Below, piece by piece: positions 1-8,797 of a stretch of DNA of 64,000 bases. The stretch lies in assembly GCF_023634765.1 (NCBI RefSeq), contig NZ_JAMLFX010000003.1:263178-327177 (forward strand). The letters run 5' to 3'. Position 1 is the first letter of the stretch, and each line of letters starts with the position of its first letter. Source of the stretch: Pseudomonas sp. AKS31. GTDB taxonomy: Bacteria; Pseudomonadota; Gammaproteobacteria; Pseudomonadales; Pseudomonadaceae. Both the position numbers and the translations under genes were made by a program. The notes under the pieces are model-generated. The model was given only the letters and a program-made list of their open reading frames with translations. It did not search any database and was not told the origin of the DNA.

Positions 1-104
1 CACCAATCTCCCAGACTGGCCAATTTGAAACATCTGTCGACTAGCCTGGTCTGCTTCACCTGCTAGGCTCATTTCCAGGCCTTCCTTTCGACAGACTTTT
101 GCCC

Positions 105-1001
105 ATGCTCGCGCGCCTGCTGTTTTTCTATGGTCTTTTCATGGCCTCCACTTCGGTTGTGGCCATGACCATCTACAAATCCACTGATGCCAACGGCGTG
201 GTGTCGTACAGCGACCGGCCGAGCAAAGGCTCGCAGGTGTTCGTGTTTCAGGACCGCATGGTCGAGCGCCTGGAGCGGCAGGTTTACCTCGATATCAAAA
301 AGCAGAAGGGCACTGACGTGGTCTTCGTGCGCAACGATCTGTATGCGCCGGTCAAAATTGCCTTGGCATTCACCGGGCTGAGCAATGTGCGCGGTGCGCC
401 GGCGCAAACCATCCACCGGGTGCTGCCGGCGCGCAGCAATACGCGGTTGGCGTTGCTGACGGCGATATCCGGCAAGCAGCCGCTGGTGTATACGCCGCAG
501 TTCCACTATTCCCTTGGTGACCCCACTGGTATCGCGCAGGGCTATCGCTATCCGCTGCCATGGCGGGGTGGGCCGTTTCGTCTGAGTCAGGGCGCCAACG
601 GCCAATACAGCCACTACGGGCCGAAGAATCGCTATGCGATGGACATCGCCATGCCGGTGGGCACGCCGATCATTGCCGCGCGGGCCGGGGTGGTGGTGAA
701 GATCGAAAATTCACAGAGCGGTCGCGGCTCGGATGCGTCCGGCAATTTCGTGCGGGTGCTGCACGATGACGGCACCATGGGCGTGTACCTGCACCTCAAG
801 CAAGGTTCGGTGAGCGTGCGCGAAGGGCAACGGGTGGCGGTGGGCAGTCCGCTGGCCCTGTCGGGCAATACCGGCAACAGCAGTGGCCCGCATCTGCACT
901 TTGTGGTGCAGCGCAATACCGGCGAGGGGCTGGTGTCGATTCCGTATCAGTTCGTCCAGCCGCTGGGGGCGTTGCCCAACTTTGCGTTGGGCAAGCAATA
1001 A
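105..1001 (+). CDS. Exported M23-family metallopeptidase (LytM-like) with N-terminal DUF4124-like segment
   Basis: Predicted cell-wall endopeptidase of 298 residues. The start is the ATG at 105; an upstream in-frame TTG at 99 lacks better support. A hydrophobic signal segment covers about residues 1-22, followed by a DUF4124-like stretch (IYKSTDANGVVSYSDRP). The C-terminal M23 domain runs from about 165 to 280. It has the zinc ligands expected in this subfamily: His170 (SHYGPKNRYAMD motif), Asp180 and the HLH motif at 263-265, plus YLHL upstream of it. All catalytic positions are present, so activity is likely. The product should act in the periplasm on peptidoglycan cross-links; the exact bond cannot be read from sequence. 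It stands alone, with a large palindrome directly downstream. Confidence 0.88.
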   Translation: MLARLLFFYGLFMASTSVVAMTIYKSTDANGVVSYSDRPSKGSQVFVFQDRMVERLERQVYLDIKKQKGTDVVFVRNDLYAPVKIALAFTGLSNVRGAPAQTIHRVLPARSNTRLALLTAISGKQPLVYTPQFHYSLGDPTGIAQGYRYPLPWRGGPFRLSQGANGQYSHYGPKNRYAMDIAMPVGTPIIAARAGVVVKIENSQSGRGSDASGNFVRVLHDDGTMGVYLHLKQGSVSVREGQRVAVGSPLALSGNTGNSSGPHLHFVVQRNTGEGLVSIPYQFVQPLGALPNFALGKQ

Positions 1002-1006
1002 AGCAA

Positions 1007-1080
1007 AAAAGATCGCAGCCTGCGGCAGCGCCTACAGGATCGCATTCCTGTGTAGGCGCTGCCGCAGGCTGCGATCTTTT
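1007..1080. repeat. Large palindrome, REP-like intergenic element, probable bidirectional terminator
   Basis: A near-perfect inverted repeat with arms of about 33 bases (AAAAGATCGCAGCCTGCGG at the left end and its complement at the right) and a 5-base loop fills the gap between two convergent genes. The flanking A and T runs would let it end transcription both ways. A decayed relative lies at 51464-51541, so it belongs to a dispersed family. Confidence 0.8.
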
Positions 1081-1109
1081 AGCAGGCAATGCGGTTTCCC
1101 GCATTGCAC

Positions 1110-2450
1110 TCAATCCAGCATCAACACCTTCGCCAGTACAATCTTCGGCCCTTTCATCTTCTTGATGATGATCCGCAGGCCTTCGACTTCCAGCACTTCT
1201 TCCTCTTCCGGCACCCGTTTCAGGGTTTCGTAGACCAGCCCGGCAAGGGTCTCGGCTTCGATGTGATCGAGGTCGATGCCCAGCAGGCGCTCGACCTTGA
1301 ACAGCGGCGTGTCACCACGCACCAAGAGCTTGCCCGGCTGATAGGCGAGGATCCCGCGCTCAGCTTTGCGGTGTTCGTCCTGAATATCGCCAACCAGCAC
1401 TTCCAGCACGTCTTCCATGGTCAGGTAGCCGATGATGTTGCCGTCAGCCTCCTCGACCACGGCGAAGTGCGAGCCGCCCTTGCGGAACTGCTCCAGCAAC
1501 TGCGACAGCGGCATGTGCCGCGACACGCGCTCGAGCGGGCGGGTCAACTCAGCCAGGTTGAACGACTCGGGAATATGGTCCAGCGCTGCCAGTTCCAGCA
1601 GCAGATCCTTGATGTGCAGCAGGCCGACGAACTCCTGGCGCTCGCTGTCGTACACCGGATAACGACTGAACTTGTGGCGACGGAACATCGCCAGGATTTC
1701 TTTCAGCGGCGCGTTGAATTCGAGGGTGATCAGGTCTTCCCGGGAGTTGGCCCAGTCGACCACTTCCAGCTCGCCCATTTCCACCGCCGAGGCCAGCACG
1801 CGCATGCCTTGGTCGCTCGGGTCCTGACCACGGCTGGAGTGCAGGATCAGTTTCAGTTCTTCGCGGCTGTAATGGTGTTCGTGGTGCGGGCCGGGTTCGC
1901 CCTGGCCGGCGATGCGCAGAATCGCGTTGGCGCTGGCGTTGAGCAGGTAGATCGCCGGGTACATTGCCCAGTAGAACAGGTACAACGGCACCGCCGTCCA
2001 CAGCGACAGCAGCTCGGGTTTGCGGATCGCCCACGATTTAGGGGCCAGTTCGCCGACCACGATGTGCAGGTACGAAATAATGAAGAACGCGGTGAAGAAC
2101 GACACACCTTTGACGATTTCCGGCGACTGCACGCCGACCGCGCTCAGCAGCGGCTCGAGAATGTGCGCGAACGCCGGCTCACCGACCCAGCCGAGGCCAA
2201 GGGAGGCGAGGGTGATACCGAGCTGACAGGCCGAGAGGTACGCATCGAGCTGACTGTGTACGGTGCGCAGGATGTGTCCGCGCCAGCCGTTCTGATCAGC
2301 GATGGCCTCGACCCGGGTCGAGCGCAGTTTGACCATGGCGAATTCCGCCGCAACGAAAAAGCCGTTGAGCAAAACCAGGATCAGAGCAAAAAGAATCATG
2401 CCGAAATCGGCGAATATTGTTGCGAGGGACAAGCCAGGGGAAGGGTCCAT
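1110..2450 (-). CDS. HlyC/CorC (CNNM) family membrane protein with CBS pair
   Basis: A 446-residue integral membrane protein. The N-terminal CNNM/DUF21 domain (about 1-200) has several hydrophobic helices, e.g. FGMILFALILVLLNGFFVAA. A CBS domain pair follows (about 215-340, with LLHIKDLLLEL and GYLTMEDVLEVLVGDIQDEH), then a CorC_HlyC transporter-associated domain (about 360-440). Members are linked to Mg2+/Co2+ handling and magnesium efflux. The name hemolysin C is historical. CBS domains usually bind adenine nucleotides. The start is the ATG at 2450, and length and domain order are normal for the family. It is monocistronic and convergent with the M23 gene. Confidence 0.88.
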   Translation of the reverse strand: MDPSPGLSLATIFADFGMILFALILVLLNGFFVAAEFAMVKLRSTRVEAIADQNGWRGHILRTVHSQLDAYLSACQLGITLASLGLGWVGEPAFAHILEPLLSAVGVQSPEIVKGVSFFTAFFIISYLHIVVGELAPKSWAIRKPELLSLWTAVPLYLFYWAMYPAIYLLNASANAILRIAGQGEPGPHHEHHYSREELKLILHSSRGQDPSDQGMRVLASAVEMGELEVVDWANSREDLITLEFNAPLKEILAMFRRHKFSRYPVYDSERQEFVGLLHIKDLLLELAALDHIPESFNLAELTRPLERVSRHMPLSQLLEQFRKGGSHFAVVEEADGNIIGYLTMEDVLEVLVGDIQDEHRKAERGILAYQPGKLLVRGDTPLFKVERLLGIDLDHIEAETLAGLVYETLKRVPEEEEVLEVEGLRIIIKKMKGPKIVLAKVLMLD

Positions 2451-2560
2451 GATGGAGTTTTGCGGGTTCCGTGTGATTCAAGAAAGAGAAAAGTCGCGCC
2501 TGAAAGGCAGGCACAAGTCAGCCAATGTAGCGGCTGACCTGGCGATTGCCTAGTGCGACA

Positions 2561-3883
2561 TTACTCAGCGGCGCTGATCGCCCGTGCCTGGGCCACTTGG
2601 GCCGGGGCGAAATGGCAGGTGAACGTGCTGCCGTGACCGGGCACGCTGCTGATCTCCATGCGTGCGCGGTGGCGCAGCAACACGTGCTTGACGATGGCCA
2701 GGCCCAGCCCGGTGCCGCCGGTGTTGGAGTTGCGGCTGGAGTCGACGCGGTAGAAGCGTTCGGTCAGGCGTGGCAGGTGTTTGCTGTCGATGCCGATCCC
2801 GGAATCCTGCACGCTCAGGTGCGCGCCCTGATCGTCGCTCCACCAGCGAACGCGGATGTTGCCCTCGGCCGGGGTGTACTTCACTGCGTTGAACACCAGG
2901 TTGGAAAACGCACTGCGCAACTCCGCCTCGCTGCCCTTGAGCCACAGGCGGGGGTCAGCTTCCAGGGTGATGCGCTGGTTCTTCGCGCCGGACAATTGTT
3001 GCGCATCGCTCTTGATCGACTGCAGCAGGCTGTCGATCTGCACCGGCTGGTTGTCCGACGGGTAATCGGTGGCCTCCAGTTTCGCCAGCAACAACAAATC
3101 GTTGAGCAGCGTCTGCATGCGCCCGCCCTGTTGCTGCATCTGCTGCAGGGCGCGGCTCCAGCGTGGGTTCACTTCTTCGACGTTGTCGAGCAGGGTTTCC
3201 AGATAGCCACAGATCACCGTCAGCGGTGTGCGCAGTTCGTGGGAGACGTTGGCGATGAAGTCTTTGCGCATCTGTTCCAGCTGATGAATGCGCGTGACAT
3301 CGCGCACCAGCATCAAGTGTTCGTTGTTGCCGTAGCGGGTCAGGTACAGCTGAATGCGCACGCGATCGTTGGTCGGCGAGGGGATTTCCAGCGGCTCGGC
3401 GTAGCTCTCCTGCTCGAAGTACTCCTTGAAGCGCGGATGGCGCACCAGGTTGGTCACCGGTTGGCCGCTGTCCTGTGGGGTCTTGAGACCGAGCAGGGTT
3501 TCGGCGGCGCGGTTCCACCACTCCAGATTGCCGTCGCTGTCGAGCATGATCACCGCGTCTTTCAGCGCGGCGGTGGACTCCTGAACCCGGTCGATCACCG
3601 CTTGCAGGCGCCCGCGCACGCGTTGGTCGCGGCGTTGCAGGTGGTAGATGCTGTCGAACACTTCGCCCCACAGGCCATAGCCATCGGGCGGTGCTTCGTC
3701 GGGTTGATGCTGGCGCAGCCATTCATGCAGACGCAGCAATTGCTTGAGCGTCCAGGCCAGATAAATCCCCAGGCCCGCCGCGAGGCTCCAGCCGTAATAG
3801 CCGGTGATCAGGCCGATCACCAGGCAGGCGGTGACCAGCAGCAGCATGTGGCGAATCAGGGTGCCATGCCAGTTTTGATTCAC
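2561..3883 (-). CDS. phoR: PhoR, phosphate-regulon sensor histidine kinase
   Basis: Membrane sensor kinase that phosphorylates PhoB under phosphate limitation. I place the start at GTG 3883 (protein begins MNQNWHGTLI, 440 residues) because AAGGACG lies at RBS distance; a longer frame reaches 3910. Two N-terminal hydrophobic helices (about 8-45) are followed by a PAS domain (about 90-200), then HisKA with the phospho-acceptor His215 (NVSHELRTPLTV). The HATPase_c domain follows, with N (FNAVKYTPAEG), G1 (DSGIGID) and G2 (GGTGLGLAIVKH) boxes. It lies downstream of phoB on the same strand, with a repeat between them. The Pho box upstream of phoB probably controls both. Confidence 0.95.
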   Translation of the reverse strand: MNQNWHGTLIRHMLLLVTACLVIGLITGYYGWSLAAGLGIYLAWTLKQLLRLHEWLRQHQPDEAPPDGYGLWGEVFDSIYHLQRRDQRVRGRLQAVIDRVQESTAALKDAVIMLDSDGNLEWWNRAAETLLGLKTPQDSGQPVTNLVRHPRFKEYFEQESYAEPLEIPSPTNDRVRIQLYLTRYGNNEHLMLVRDVTRIHQLEQMRKDFIANVSHELRTPLTVICGYLETLLDNVEEVNPRWSRALQQMQQQGGRMQTLLNDLLLLAKLEATDYPSDNQPVQIDSLLQSIKSDAQQLSGAKNQRITLEADPRLWLKGSEAELRSAFSNLVFNAVKYTPAEGNIRVRWWSDDQGAHLSVQDSGIGIDSKHLPRLTERFYRVDSSRNSNTGGTGLGLAIVKHVLLRHRARMEISSVPGHGSTFTCHFAPAQVAQARAISAAE

Positions 3884-3907
3884 GGGGGGCGTCCTTAGCC
3901 GCAGCGT

Positions 3908-3984
3908 CAAGTTTCAAGCTGCAAACTACAAGTCAGAGCGGCTCTCTGTTTATTGCCGCTTGTAGCTAGAAGCTTGCAGCTGTT
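3908..3984. repeat. Imperfect inverted repeat between phoB and phoR
   Basis: The left arm (CAAGTTTCAAGCTGCAAACT, 3908 on) is complementary in large part to the right arm near 3959-3982 (CTTGTAGCTAGAAGCTTGCA). It has the CAAGCTGCAAGCTACAAG character of a dispersed Pseudomonas intergenic repeat. It could lower phoR expression relative to phoB; that is inference. Confidence 0.6.
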
Positions 3985-3985
3985 T

Positions 3986-4675
3986 TTATGCTTTTGTGGA
4001 GAACCGGTAGCCGGTGCCGCGCACGGTTTGTACCAGATTTTCGTAGGCGTCGCCGAGGGCCTTGCGCAGGCGCCGGATGTGCACGTCGACGGTGCGCTCT
4101 TCAACATAAACGTTGCCACCCCAGACCTGATCCAGCAACTGGCCACGGGTGTAGGCGCGCTCCTGGTGGGTCATGAAGAATTGCAGCAGGCGGTATTCGG
4201 TCGGGCCCATCTCGGCCGGTTTGCCGTCGATGGTCACGCGGTGGCTGATCGGGTCGAGCAGCAGGCCGCCGACTTCGATCGGCGCTTCACCGTCGGTCGG
4301 TCCGGCGCGGCGCAGCACGGCTTTGAGGCGTGCGACCAGTTCGCGCGGGGAAAACGGTTTGGTGATGTAGTCGTCGGCGCCGACTTCAAGCCCCTGGATC
4401 TTGTTGTCCTCCTCGCCCTTGGCGGTGAGCATGATGATCGGGATGTCCCCGGTCAGCTCATCACGTTTCAGACGACGGGCCAACTCGATGCCGGAGGTGC
4501 CGGGCAGCATCCAGTCGAGCAGGATCAGGTCCGGTTTACGGTCGACGATGATGGCGTGTGCCTGCTGCGAGTTCTCCGCCTCAAGGCAGTCATAGCCGGC
4601 CATTTCCAACGCAACGGCGATCATTTCGCGAATGGGCGCTTCGTCGTCGACGATCAGAATGCTCCTGCCAACCAT
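3986..4675 (-). CDS. phoB: PhoB, phosphate-regulon response regulator
   Basis: An OmpR-family response regulator of 229 residues, the normal length. The receiver domain (1-120) has the acidic pocket Asp10/Asp11, the phosphorylation site Asp54 ([10 protein letters not shown]) and a conserved Lys near 105 ([16 protein letters not shown]). The winged-helix DNA-binding domain (about 130-227) ends in the recognition segment [15 protein letters not shown]. Phosphorylated PhoB binds Pho boxes to activate phosphate-scavenging genes. It is the first gene of phoB-phoR and has a candidate Pho box about 55-70 bases upstream, consistent with autoactivation. Confidence 0.96.
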   Translation of the reverse strand: MVGRSILIVDDEAPIREMIAVALEMAGYDCLEAENSQQAHAIIVDRKPDLILLDWMLPGTSGIELARRLKRDELTGDIPIIMLTAKGEEDNKIQGLEVGADDYITKPFSPRELVARLKAVLRRAGPTDGEAPIEVGGLLLDPISHRVTIDGKPAEMGPTEYRLLQFFMTHQERAYTRGQLLDQVWGGNVYVEERTVDVHIRRLRKALGDAYENLVQTVRGTGYRFSTKA

Positions 4676-4728
4676 GCCTTAATCCTCTTGTCATTTAACT
4701 GTCTTGCGCCGCATTAGATAACGGAATT

Positions 4729-4746
4729 ATTGCAGTCGTGTGACAG
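4729..4746 (-). promoter_or_regulatory. Candidate Pho box upstream of phoB
   Basis: Read on the minus strand the site is CTGTCACACGACTGCAAT, two CTGNCAN-like half sites separated by four bases. It matches the family consensus CTGTCATAAATCTGTCAY at most positions and lies about 55 bases upstream of the phoB start. It could also influence the divergent gene at 4827. Confidence 0.65.
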
Positions 4747-4826
4747 TATTTTAGTCCGGCGGCGATTGTGCGAATGCTGAACTAAGCTCTAAGTCCGAAT
4801 CCTGACAACCACAAAAGAAGGTTTCC

Positions 4827-5204
4827 ATGACTCAAATGACTGTTTCTTTCAAAGCACTGCTGCTTGCCGCTGCCGTTGCATTACCGTCGATGGCCTTCGC
4901 CGCTGATCCGGTCATGATGAAAGACGGCATGATGACCGACCACAAAGGCATGACCGTGTACACCTTCGACAAGGACACGGGCGGCAAATCGATGTGCAAC
5001 GGCGATTGCGCGAAGAACTGGCCGCCGATGATGGCGCCGGCGGGTGCCAAGGCTGAAGGCAAATTCACCCCCATCAAACGTGATGACGGCATGATGCAAT
5101 GGGCATATGACGGCAAGCCGCTTTACACCTTCAAAATGGATGAAAAACCAGGCGACATGAAGGGGGAAGGCTTCAAGGACATGTGGCACATGCCGAAACA
5201 CTGA
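4827..5204 (+). CDS. Small exported protein with two Lipoprotein_15 (PF03640-like) repeats
   Basis: A 125-residue protein with a clear signal peptide (about 1-25, ending SMAFA/AD), an AAGAAGG ribosome site and the ATG at 4827. The mature part has two repeats of the secreted unit called COG4315/PF03640. The first, around KGMTVYTFDKDTGGKSMCNG, includes a CNGDCAKNWPP cysteine motif; the second is around YDGKPLYTFKMDEKPGDMKG. Family members are periplasmic or lipid-anchored and have no firmly established function. No lipobox cysteine is visible here. It lies divergent from phoB across a shared regulatory region, and the Met-rich composition is notable. Confidence 0.8.
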   Translation: MTQMTVSFKALLLAAAVALPSMAFAADPVMMKDGMMTDHKGMTVYTFDKDTGGKSMCNGDCAKNWPPMMAPAGAKAEGKFTPIKRDDGMMQWAYDGKPLYTFKMDEKPGDMKGEGFKDMWHMPKH

Positions 5205-5225
5205 GTCCTGCAGCAACTGCGTCCC

Positions 5226-5253
5226 TGTGGGAGCGAGCAAGCTCGTTCCTACA
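5226..5253. repeat. REP-like palindrome (TGTGGGAGC family)
   Basis: TGTGGGAGCGAGC, then AA, then GCTCGTTCCTACA form an inverted repeat with two mismatches, lying between convergent genes. The same element type, in perfect form, is at 61194-61221. These are dispersed palindromes common in fluorescent pseudomonads. Confidence 0.75.
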
Positions 5254-5263
5254 GGTTTGCGGA

Positions 5264-6154
5264 TCAGCGCAACGCGTAATCCAGCACGATCCCGACGAAA
5301 ATCGCCAACCCGGCCCAATGATTGTGCAAAAACGCCTTGAAGCAGCGCATGCGGTCACGATCGCGGGTGTACCAGAATTCCCACGCATAACACCCGGCAG
5401 CCACCAGCAAGCCGAGATGGAACCAGATCCCCAACTCGAACTTCGACCCCGCCAGCAGCAGGCAGCCCAGCGACAACGCCTGCAGGCTCAGGATGATCAC
5501 CCGGTCCGCCTCGCCAAACAGAATTGCCGTGGATTTCACGCCAATCTTCAAATCGTCATCCCGATCGGTCATCGCGTAATAGGTGTCGTAACCCACCGTC
5601 CACAGCAGATTGGCGATCCACAGCAGCCACGCTGCCGCCGGCAACTCACCGGTCTCGGCAGTAAATGCCATCGGCATCCCCCACGAGAACGCCGCACCCA
5701 GCACCACTTGCGGGTAATAGGTGTAGCGCTTCATGAACGGATAAGTGAAGGCCAACGCCAGACCACCCAGCGACAGCCAGATCGTCGGCGCATTGGTGCA
5801 CAGCACCAGCAGGAAACTCACGCCCATCAACAGGGCGAAAAACACCAAGGCTTCTTTCGAACTGATCTTGCCGCTGGCCAGCGGTCGTTGCGCGGTGCGT
5901 TTGACGTGGCCGTCGACCTTGCGATCGGCCCAGTCGTTGATTACGCAGCCACCGGCGCGGGTCAGTACCACGCCGAGAACGAAAATCACCACGTTGGCCA
6001 GCGATGGCGAGCCTTTGCCGGCAATCCACAATGCCCACAGGGTCGGCCACAGCAGCAGGTAAATGCCGATCGGCTTGTCCATCCGGGTCAACTGAATGAA
6101 ATCCCAGGCGCGCGGGTTCAAGCGGTTCAGGGACTTGAGCAGGCTCTGATACAT
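5264..6154 (-). CDS. ubiA: UbiA, 4-hydroxybenzoate octaprenyltransferase
   Basis: Integral membrane prenyltransferase of 296 residues that attaches the polyprenyl chain to 4-hydroxybenzoate in ubiquinone biosynthesis. The start is the ATG at 6154 ([10 protein letters not shown]), which overlaps the ubiC stop as ATGA. Both aspartate-rich motifs are present. The first is N73-D74-x-x-D77-x-x-x-D81 in [16 protein letters not shown]; the second is in [20 protein letters not shown]. The rest is about eight hydrophobic helices. Translational coupling with ubiC puts substrate production and use in one operon. Confidence 0.95.
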   Translation of the reverse strand: MYQSLLKSLNRLNPRAWDFIQLTRMDKPIGIYLLLWPTLWALWIAGKGSPSLANVVIFVLGVVLTRAGGCVINDWADRKVDGHVKRTAQRPLASGKISSKEALVFFALLMGVSFLLVLCTNAPTIWLSLGGLALAFTYPFMKRYTYYPQVVLGAAFSWGMPMAFTAETGELPAAAWLLWIANLLWTVGYDTYYAMTDRDDDLKIGVKSTAILFGEADRVIILSLQALSLGCLLLAGSKFELGIWFHLGLLVAAGCYAWEFWYTRDRDRMRCFKAFLHNHWAGLAIFVGIVLDYALR

Positions 6155-6714
6155 CAGCAGTTCTCCGGATGGGCGCGGGCGGCGCGCCACAGGCTCGGCA
6201 GGAAGATTTCCGCGACCAGCACGCTCAACGCGCCACGGTCGAAACGCGAACGTCGGCCCCACAGCTCAGGCGCTTTCACGTCTGACGGCAACCATTGTTC
6301 AGGGTAGTGGCAAACTTCGAGGGCGCGGCGCTGGAACGCCTGATCGCAAAACAGCAATTCGCCCAGCGAGCGGCTGCCCAGTTCATCCATGTGCAGGCCG
6401 TCACCCTGTAAGGCGGCGCGCGAAGCGACGCTGCGGGCAAACACCCAGGCCTCGCCGTGACCGCGCAAATACACCTCGCGCACCCAGCCTTCGCTGCCCT
6501 CGGCCAGATCCAGCGCCGCGCATTCGTCGGCGCGCAGAGTGTTCCAGCCTTCGAACAACGGCGTGACGCTGAAGCCATCATTGGACAGCCGGGTCAGGCG
6601 GCGGGTGAGGGAGCCTTCGTCGAACAACCAGTCGAGGGTTAACGAATCGGGGAGGGGCGTCAGTCGGCTTCGGGTCAGCCAGAGCGGGGCCGGGCAGGCA
6701 TTTGAATGTTGCAC
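6154..6714 (-). CDS. ubiC: UbiC, chorismate pyruvate-lyase
   Basis: A cytosolic enzyme of 186 residues converting chorismate to 4-hydroxybenzoate and pyruvate, the first committed step of ubiquinone synthesis. Recognisable family segments are [26 protein letters not shown] and WGRRSRF near residue 155, followed by [10 protein letters not shown] with the conserved Glu near the C-terminus. The length is normal. It is the first gene of ubiC-ubiA, divergent from the rubredoxin gene. Confidence 0.93.
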   Translation of the reverse strand: MQHSNACPAPLWLTRSRLTPLPDSLTLDWLFDEGSLTRRLTRLSNDGFSVTPLFEGWNTLRADECAALDLAEGSEGWVREVYLRGHGEAWVFARSVASRAALQGDGLHMDELGSRSLGELLFCDQAFQRRALEVCHYPEQWLPSDVKAPELWGRRSRFDRGALSVLVAEIFLPSLWRAARAHPENC

Positions 6715-6915
6715 AATGAGTCATTATTGGCCGCAAATGAGGCCGCGAGCTTACCATGGCGAGCTGCGATATTGATTGATCCGGGTCGCCGTTGCGCCGA
6801 ACAGGCTTGCATCTGCCCGGCACCATCAGTACAAAACGCCCTGAGCCGGATGGCAGCGCAACACCCATCGACCGTCCGCGCCGGCAATAAGCCTGAACCC
6901 TGAGGAAGTACTTGA

Positions 6916-7083
6916 ATGAAAAAGTGGCAATGTGTGGTCTGCGGCCTGATCTACAACGAAGCCGACGGTTGGCCGGATGACGGCATTGCGCCGGGCACCG
7001 CTTGGCAGGATGTGCCGGAAGACTGGCTGTGCCCCGACTGCGGCGTCGGCAAGATGGACTTCGAAATGATCGAAATCAACTAA
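6916..7083 (+). CDS. rubA: Rubredoxin
   Basis: A small iron-sulfur electron carrier of 55 residues, starting [10 protein letters not shown]. Two CxxC knuckles (Cys6/Cys9 and Cys39/Cys42 in LCPDCGVGK) bind one iron, and the usual aromatic core and Asp/Glu-rich surface are present ([14 protein letters not shown]). The start ATG follows TGAGGAAG. It shares an operon with the reductase starting 21 bases after its stop. Together they pass electrons from NADH to partner oxidases or peroxide-reducing systems; the partner is not in the window. Confidence 0.95.
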   Translation: MKKWQCVVCGLIYNEADGWPDDGIAPGTAWQDVPEDWLCPDCGVGKMDFEMIEIN

Positions 7084-7103
7084 GCACAAACAAGGAGTAA
7101 GGC

Positions 7104-8252
7104 ATGAGCGCACCTGTCGTCATCATTGGCACCGGCCTGGCGGGCTACAACCTGGCCCGCGAGTTTCGCAAGCTCGACAGCGAAACCCCGCTGCTGCTGA
7201 TCACGGCTGATGACGGCCGTTCTTACTCCAAGCCGATGCTCTCCACCGGTTTCGGCAAGAACAAGGACGCCGACGGCCTGTGCATGGCTGAACCGGGTGC
7301 GATGGCCGAGCAATTGAATGCCGAAGTGCGCACCCACACGCGCATCAGCGGCATCGACGCCGGCCATAAGCGCCTGTGGATCGGCGAAGAAGCGGTTTAC
7401 TACCGCGATCTGATCCTCGCCTGGGGCGCAGAAACCGTGCGCGTGCCAATCGAAGGCGATGGCGGCGATCAGGTGTTCCCGATCAATGATCTTGAAGACT
7501 ACGCGCGCTTTCGCGCAGCGGCGGCCGGCAAGCGCCGGGTGCTGCTGCTCGGCGCCGGCCTGATTGGCTGCGAGTTCGCCAACGACCTGATCCTCGGTGG
7601 CTACGAAGTGCAACTGGTGGCGCCGTGCGAACAGGTCATGCCGATGCTGCTGCACCCGGCTGCTGCGGCAGCGGTGCAGGCCGGGCTGGAAAGCCTCGGT
7701 GCGAAATTCCACCTCGGCCCGGTGCTGACCCGACTGCAAAAAGTTGCCGATGGCCTGGAAGCGCATCTGTCCGACGGCCAGGTCATTCCTTGCGACGTGG
7801 TGGTTTCGGCCATTGGCCTGCGCCCACGCATCGATCTGGCGGCGGCTGCCGGCGTACAGGTCAATCGCGGTGTGGTGGTCGACCGCTACCTGAAAACCTC
7901 CCACGCCAATATCTACGCCTTGGGCGACTGCGCCGAGGTCGACGGGCTGAATCTGCTGTACGTGATGCCTCTCATGAGCTGTGCGCGAGCGCTGGCACAA
8001 ACCCTCGCCGGAAACCCTACCGCCGTGAGCTACGGCCCGATGCCGATCACCGTGAAAACCCCGGTGTGCCCGCTGGTGGTTTCGCCGCCGCCACGGGGCA
8101 GCGAAGGCGTCTGGACGGTTGAAGGGCAGGGCGCCGAAATCAAGGCCCTGTGCCACAGCGCCGACGGGCAGTTGCTCGGTTATGCACTGACCGGTGCGGC
8201 GGTAATGGAAAAACTCGCCCTGAACAAACAGCTTCCGGCCCTGCTGGCGTAA
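7104..8252 (+). CDS. rubB: Rubredoxin-NAD(+) reductase
   Basis: A FAD-dependent pyridine nucleotide-disulfide oxidoreductase of 382 residues that reduces rubredoxin with NADH. The N-terminal FAD Rossmann motif is [17 protein letters not shown] (about 4-20). The second Rossmann fold for NADH is [16 protein letters not shown] (about 148-163). The second FAD contact is [12 protein letters not shown] (about 267-278). The C-terminal domain is of the rubredoxin-binding type. An AAGGAG ribosome site precedes the ATG. It is co-directional with rubA. Confidence 0.93.
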   Translation: MSAPVVIIGTGLAGYNLAREFRKLDSETPLLLITADDGRSYSKPMLSTGFGKNKDADGLCMAEPGAMAEQLNAEVRTHTRISGIDAGHKRLWIGEEAVYYRDLILAWGAETVRVPIEGDGGDQVFPINDLEDYARFRAAAAGKRRVLLLGAGLIGCEFANDLILGGYEVQLVAPCEQVMPMLLHPAAAAAVQAGLESLGAKFHLGPVLTRLQKVADGLEAHLSDGQVIPCDVVVSAIGLRPRIDLAAAAGVQVNRGVVVDRYLKTSHANIYALGDCAEVDGLNLLYVMPLMSCARALAQTLAGNPTAVSYGPMPITVKTPVCPLVVSPPPRGSEGVWTVEGQGAEIKALCHSADGQLLGYALTGAAVMEKLALNKQLPALLA

Positions 8253-8442
8253 ATACCGGTCGTTCTGTCGGAATCACCCCGCTTTTGCCCCTACAAAGGT
8301 CGCGGGGAGACTGGCGCCGCCGGTATCCGCGTGCCATTCTCACTCCCGTCTGCCGCAGAGTAGAGCCTGCGGCGCCTTGGGCGCTGTTCCAACGAGAACA
8401 GCACGGACATAACAACAAAAAACCGTCAAAGGGGCTTCACTA

Positions 8443-8718
8443 ATGCGTAAACCAGAACTCGCCGCTGCAATCGCTGAAAAAGCAGACCTGACCAAAGAGC
8501 AGGCCAACCGCGTACTCAACGCCGTTCTAGAAGAAATCACCGGCGCTCTGCACCGCAAGGACAGCGTGACGCTGGTCGGCTTCGGCACCTTCCTGCAACG
8601 CCACCGCGGCGCTCGCACCGGCAAAAACCCGCAGACCGGCGAGCCGGTTAAAATCAAGGCCAGCAACACCGTGGCATTCAAGCCAGGCAAATCGTTGAAA
8701 GACAGCGTTAATCCTTAA
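8443..8718 (+). CDS. hupA: HU-family histone-like DNA-binding protein (HU-alpha type)
   Basis: A nucleoid protein of 91 residues that binds and bends DNA without strong sequence preference. The N-terminal helices are MRKPELAAAIAEKADLTKEQ. The beta-arm carries the signature GFGTFLQRHRGARTGKNPQT with the Pro used to intercalate DNA, and the C-terminus FKPGKSLKDSV is typical. The AAAGGGG ribosome site lies just upstream. It is the last backbone gene before the T6SS cluster. Confidence 0.93.
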   Translation: MRKPELAAAIAEKADLTKEQANRVLNAVLEEITGALHRKDSVTLVGFGTFLQRHRGARTGKNPQTGEPVKIKASNTVAFKPGKSLKDSVNP

Positions 8719-8757
8719 TTGCGGCGAACTTCTCGAATAACGAGGAGAACAGTGTAG

Positions 8758-8797
8758 AAAAATGGGCACACCGATTGCGGTCGGGTGCCCATTTTTT
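8758..8797 (+). terminator. Rho-independent terminator of the HU gene
   Basis: AAAATGGGCAC and GTGCCCATTTTTT pair around a 15-base loop and end in a T run, 40 bases after the stop codon. The left arm and loop also contain a sigma-54-like sequence (see 8765-8778). Confidence 0.85.
8765..8778 (+). promoter_or_regulatory. Possible sigma-54 promoter (-24/-12) inside the HU terminator
   Basis: GGCAC, five bases, then TTGC matches the -24/-12 core with exact spacing. Orientation is toward tssA, about 580 bases upstream of it. The cluster encodes its own sigma-54 activator (22141-23661), which makes the match worth noting. It overlaps the terminator stem and could be chance. Confidence 0.3.
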
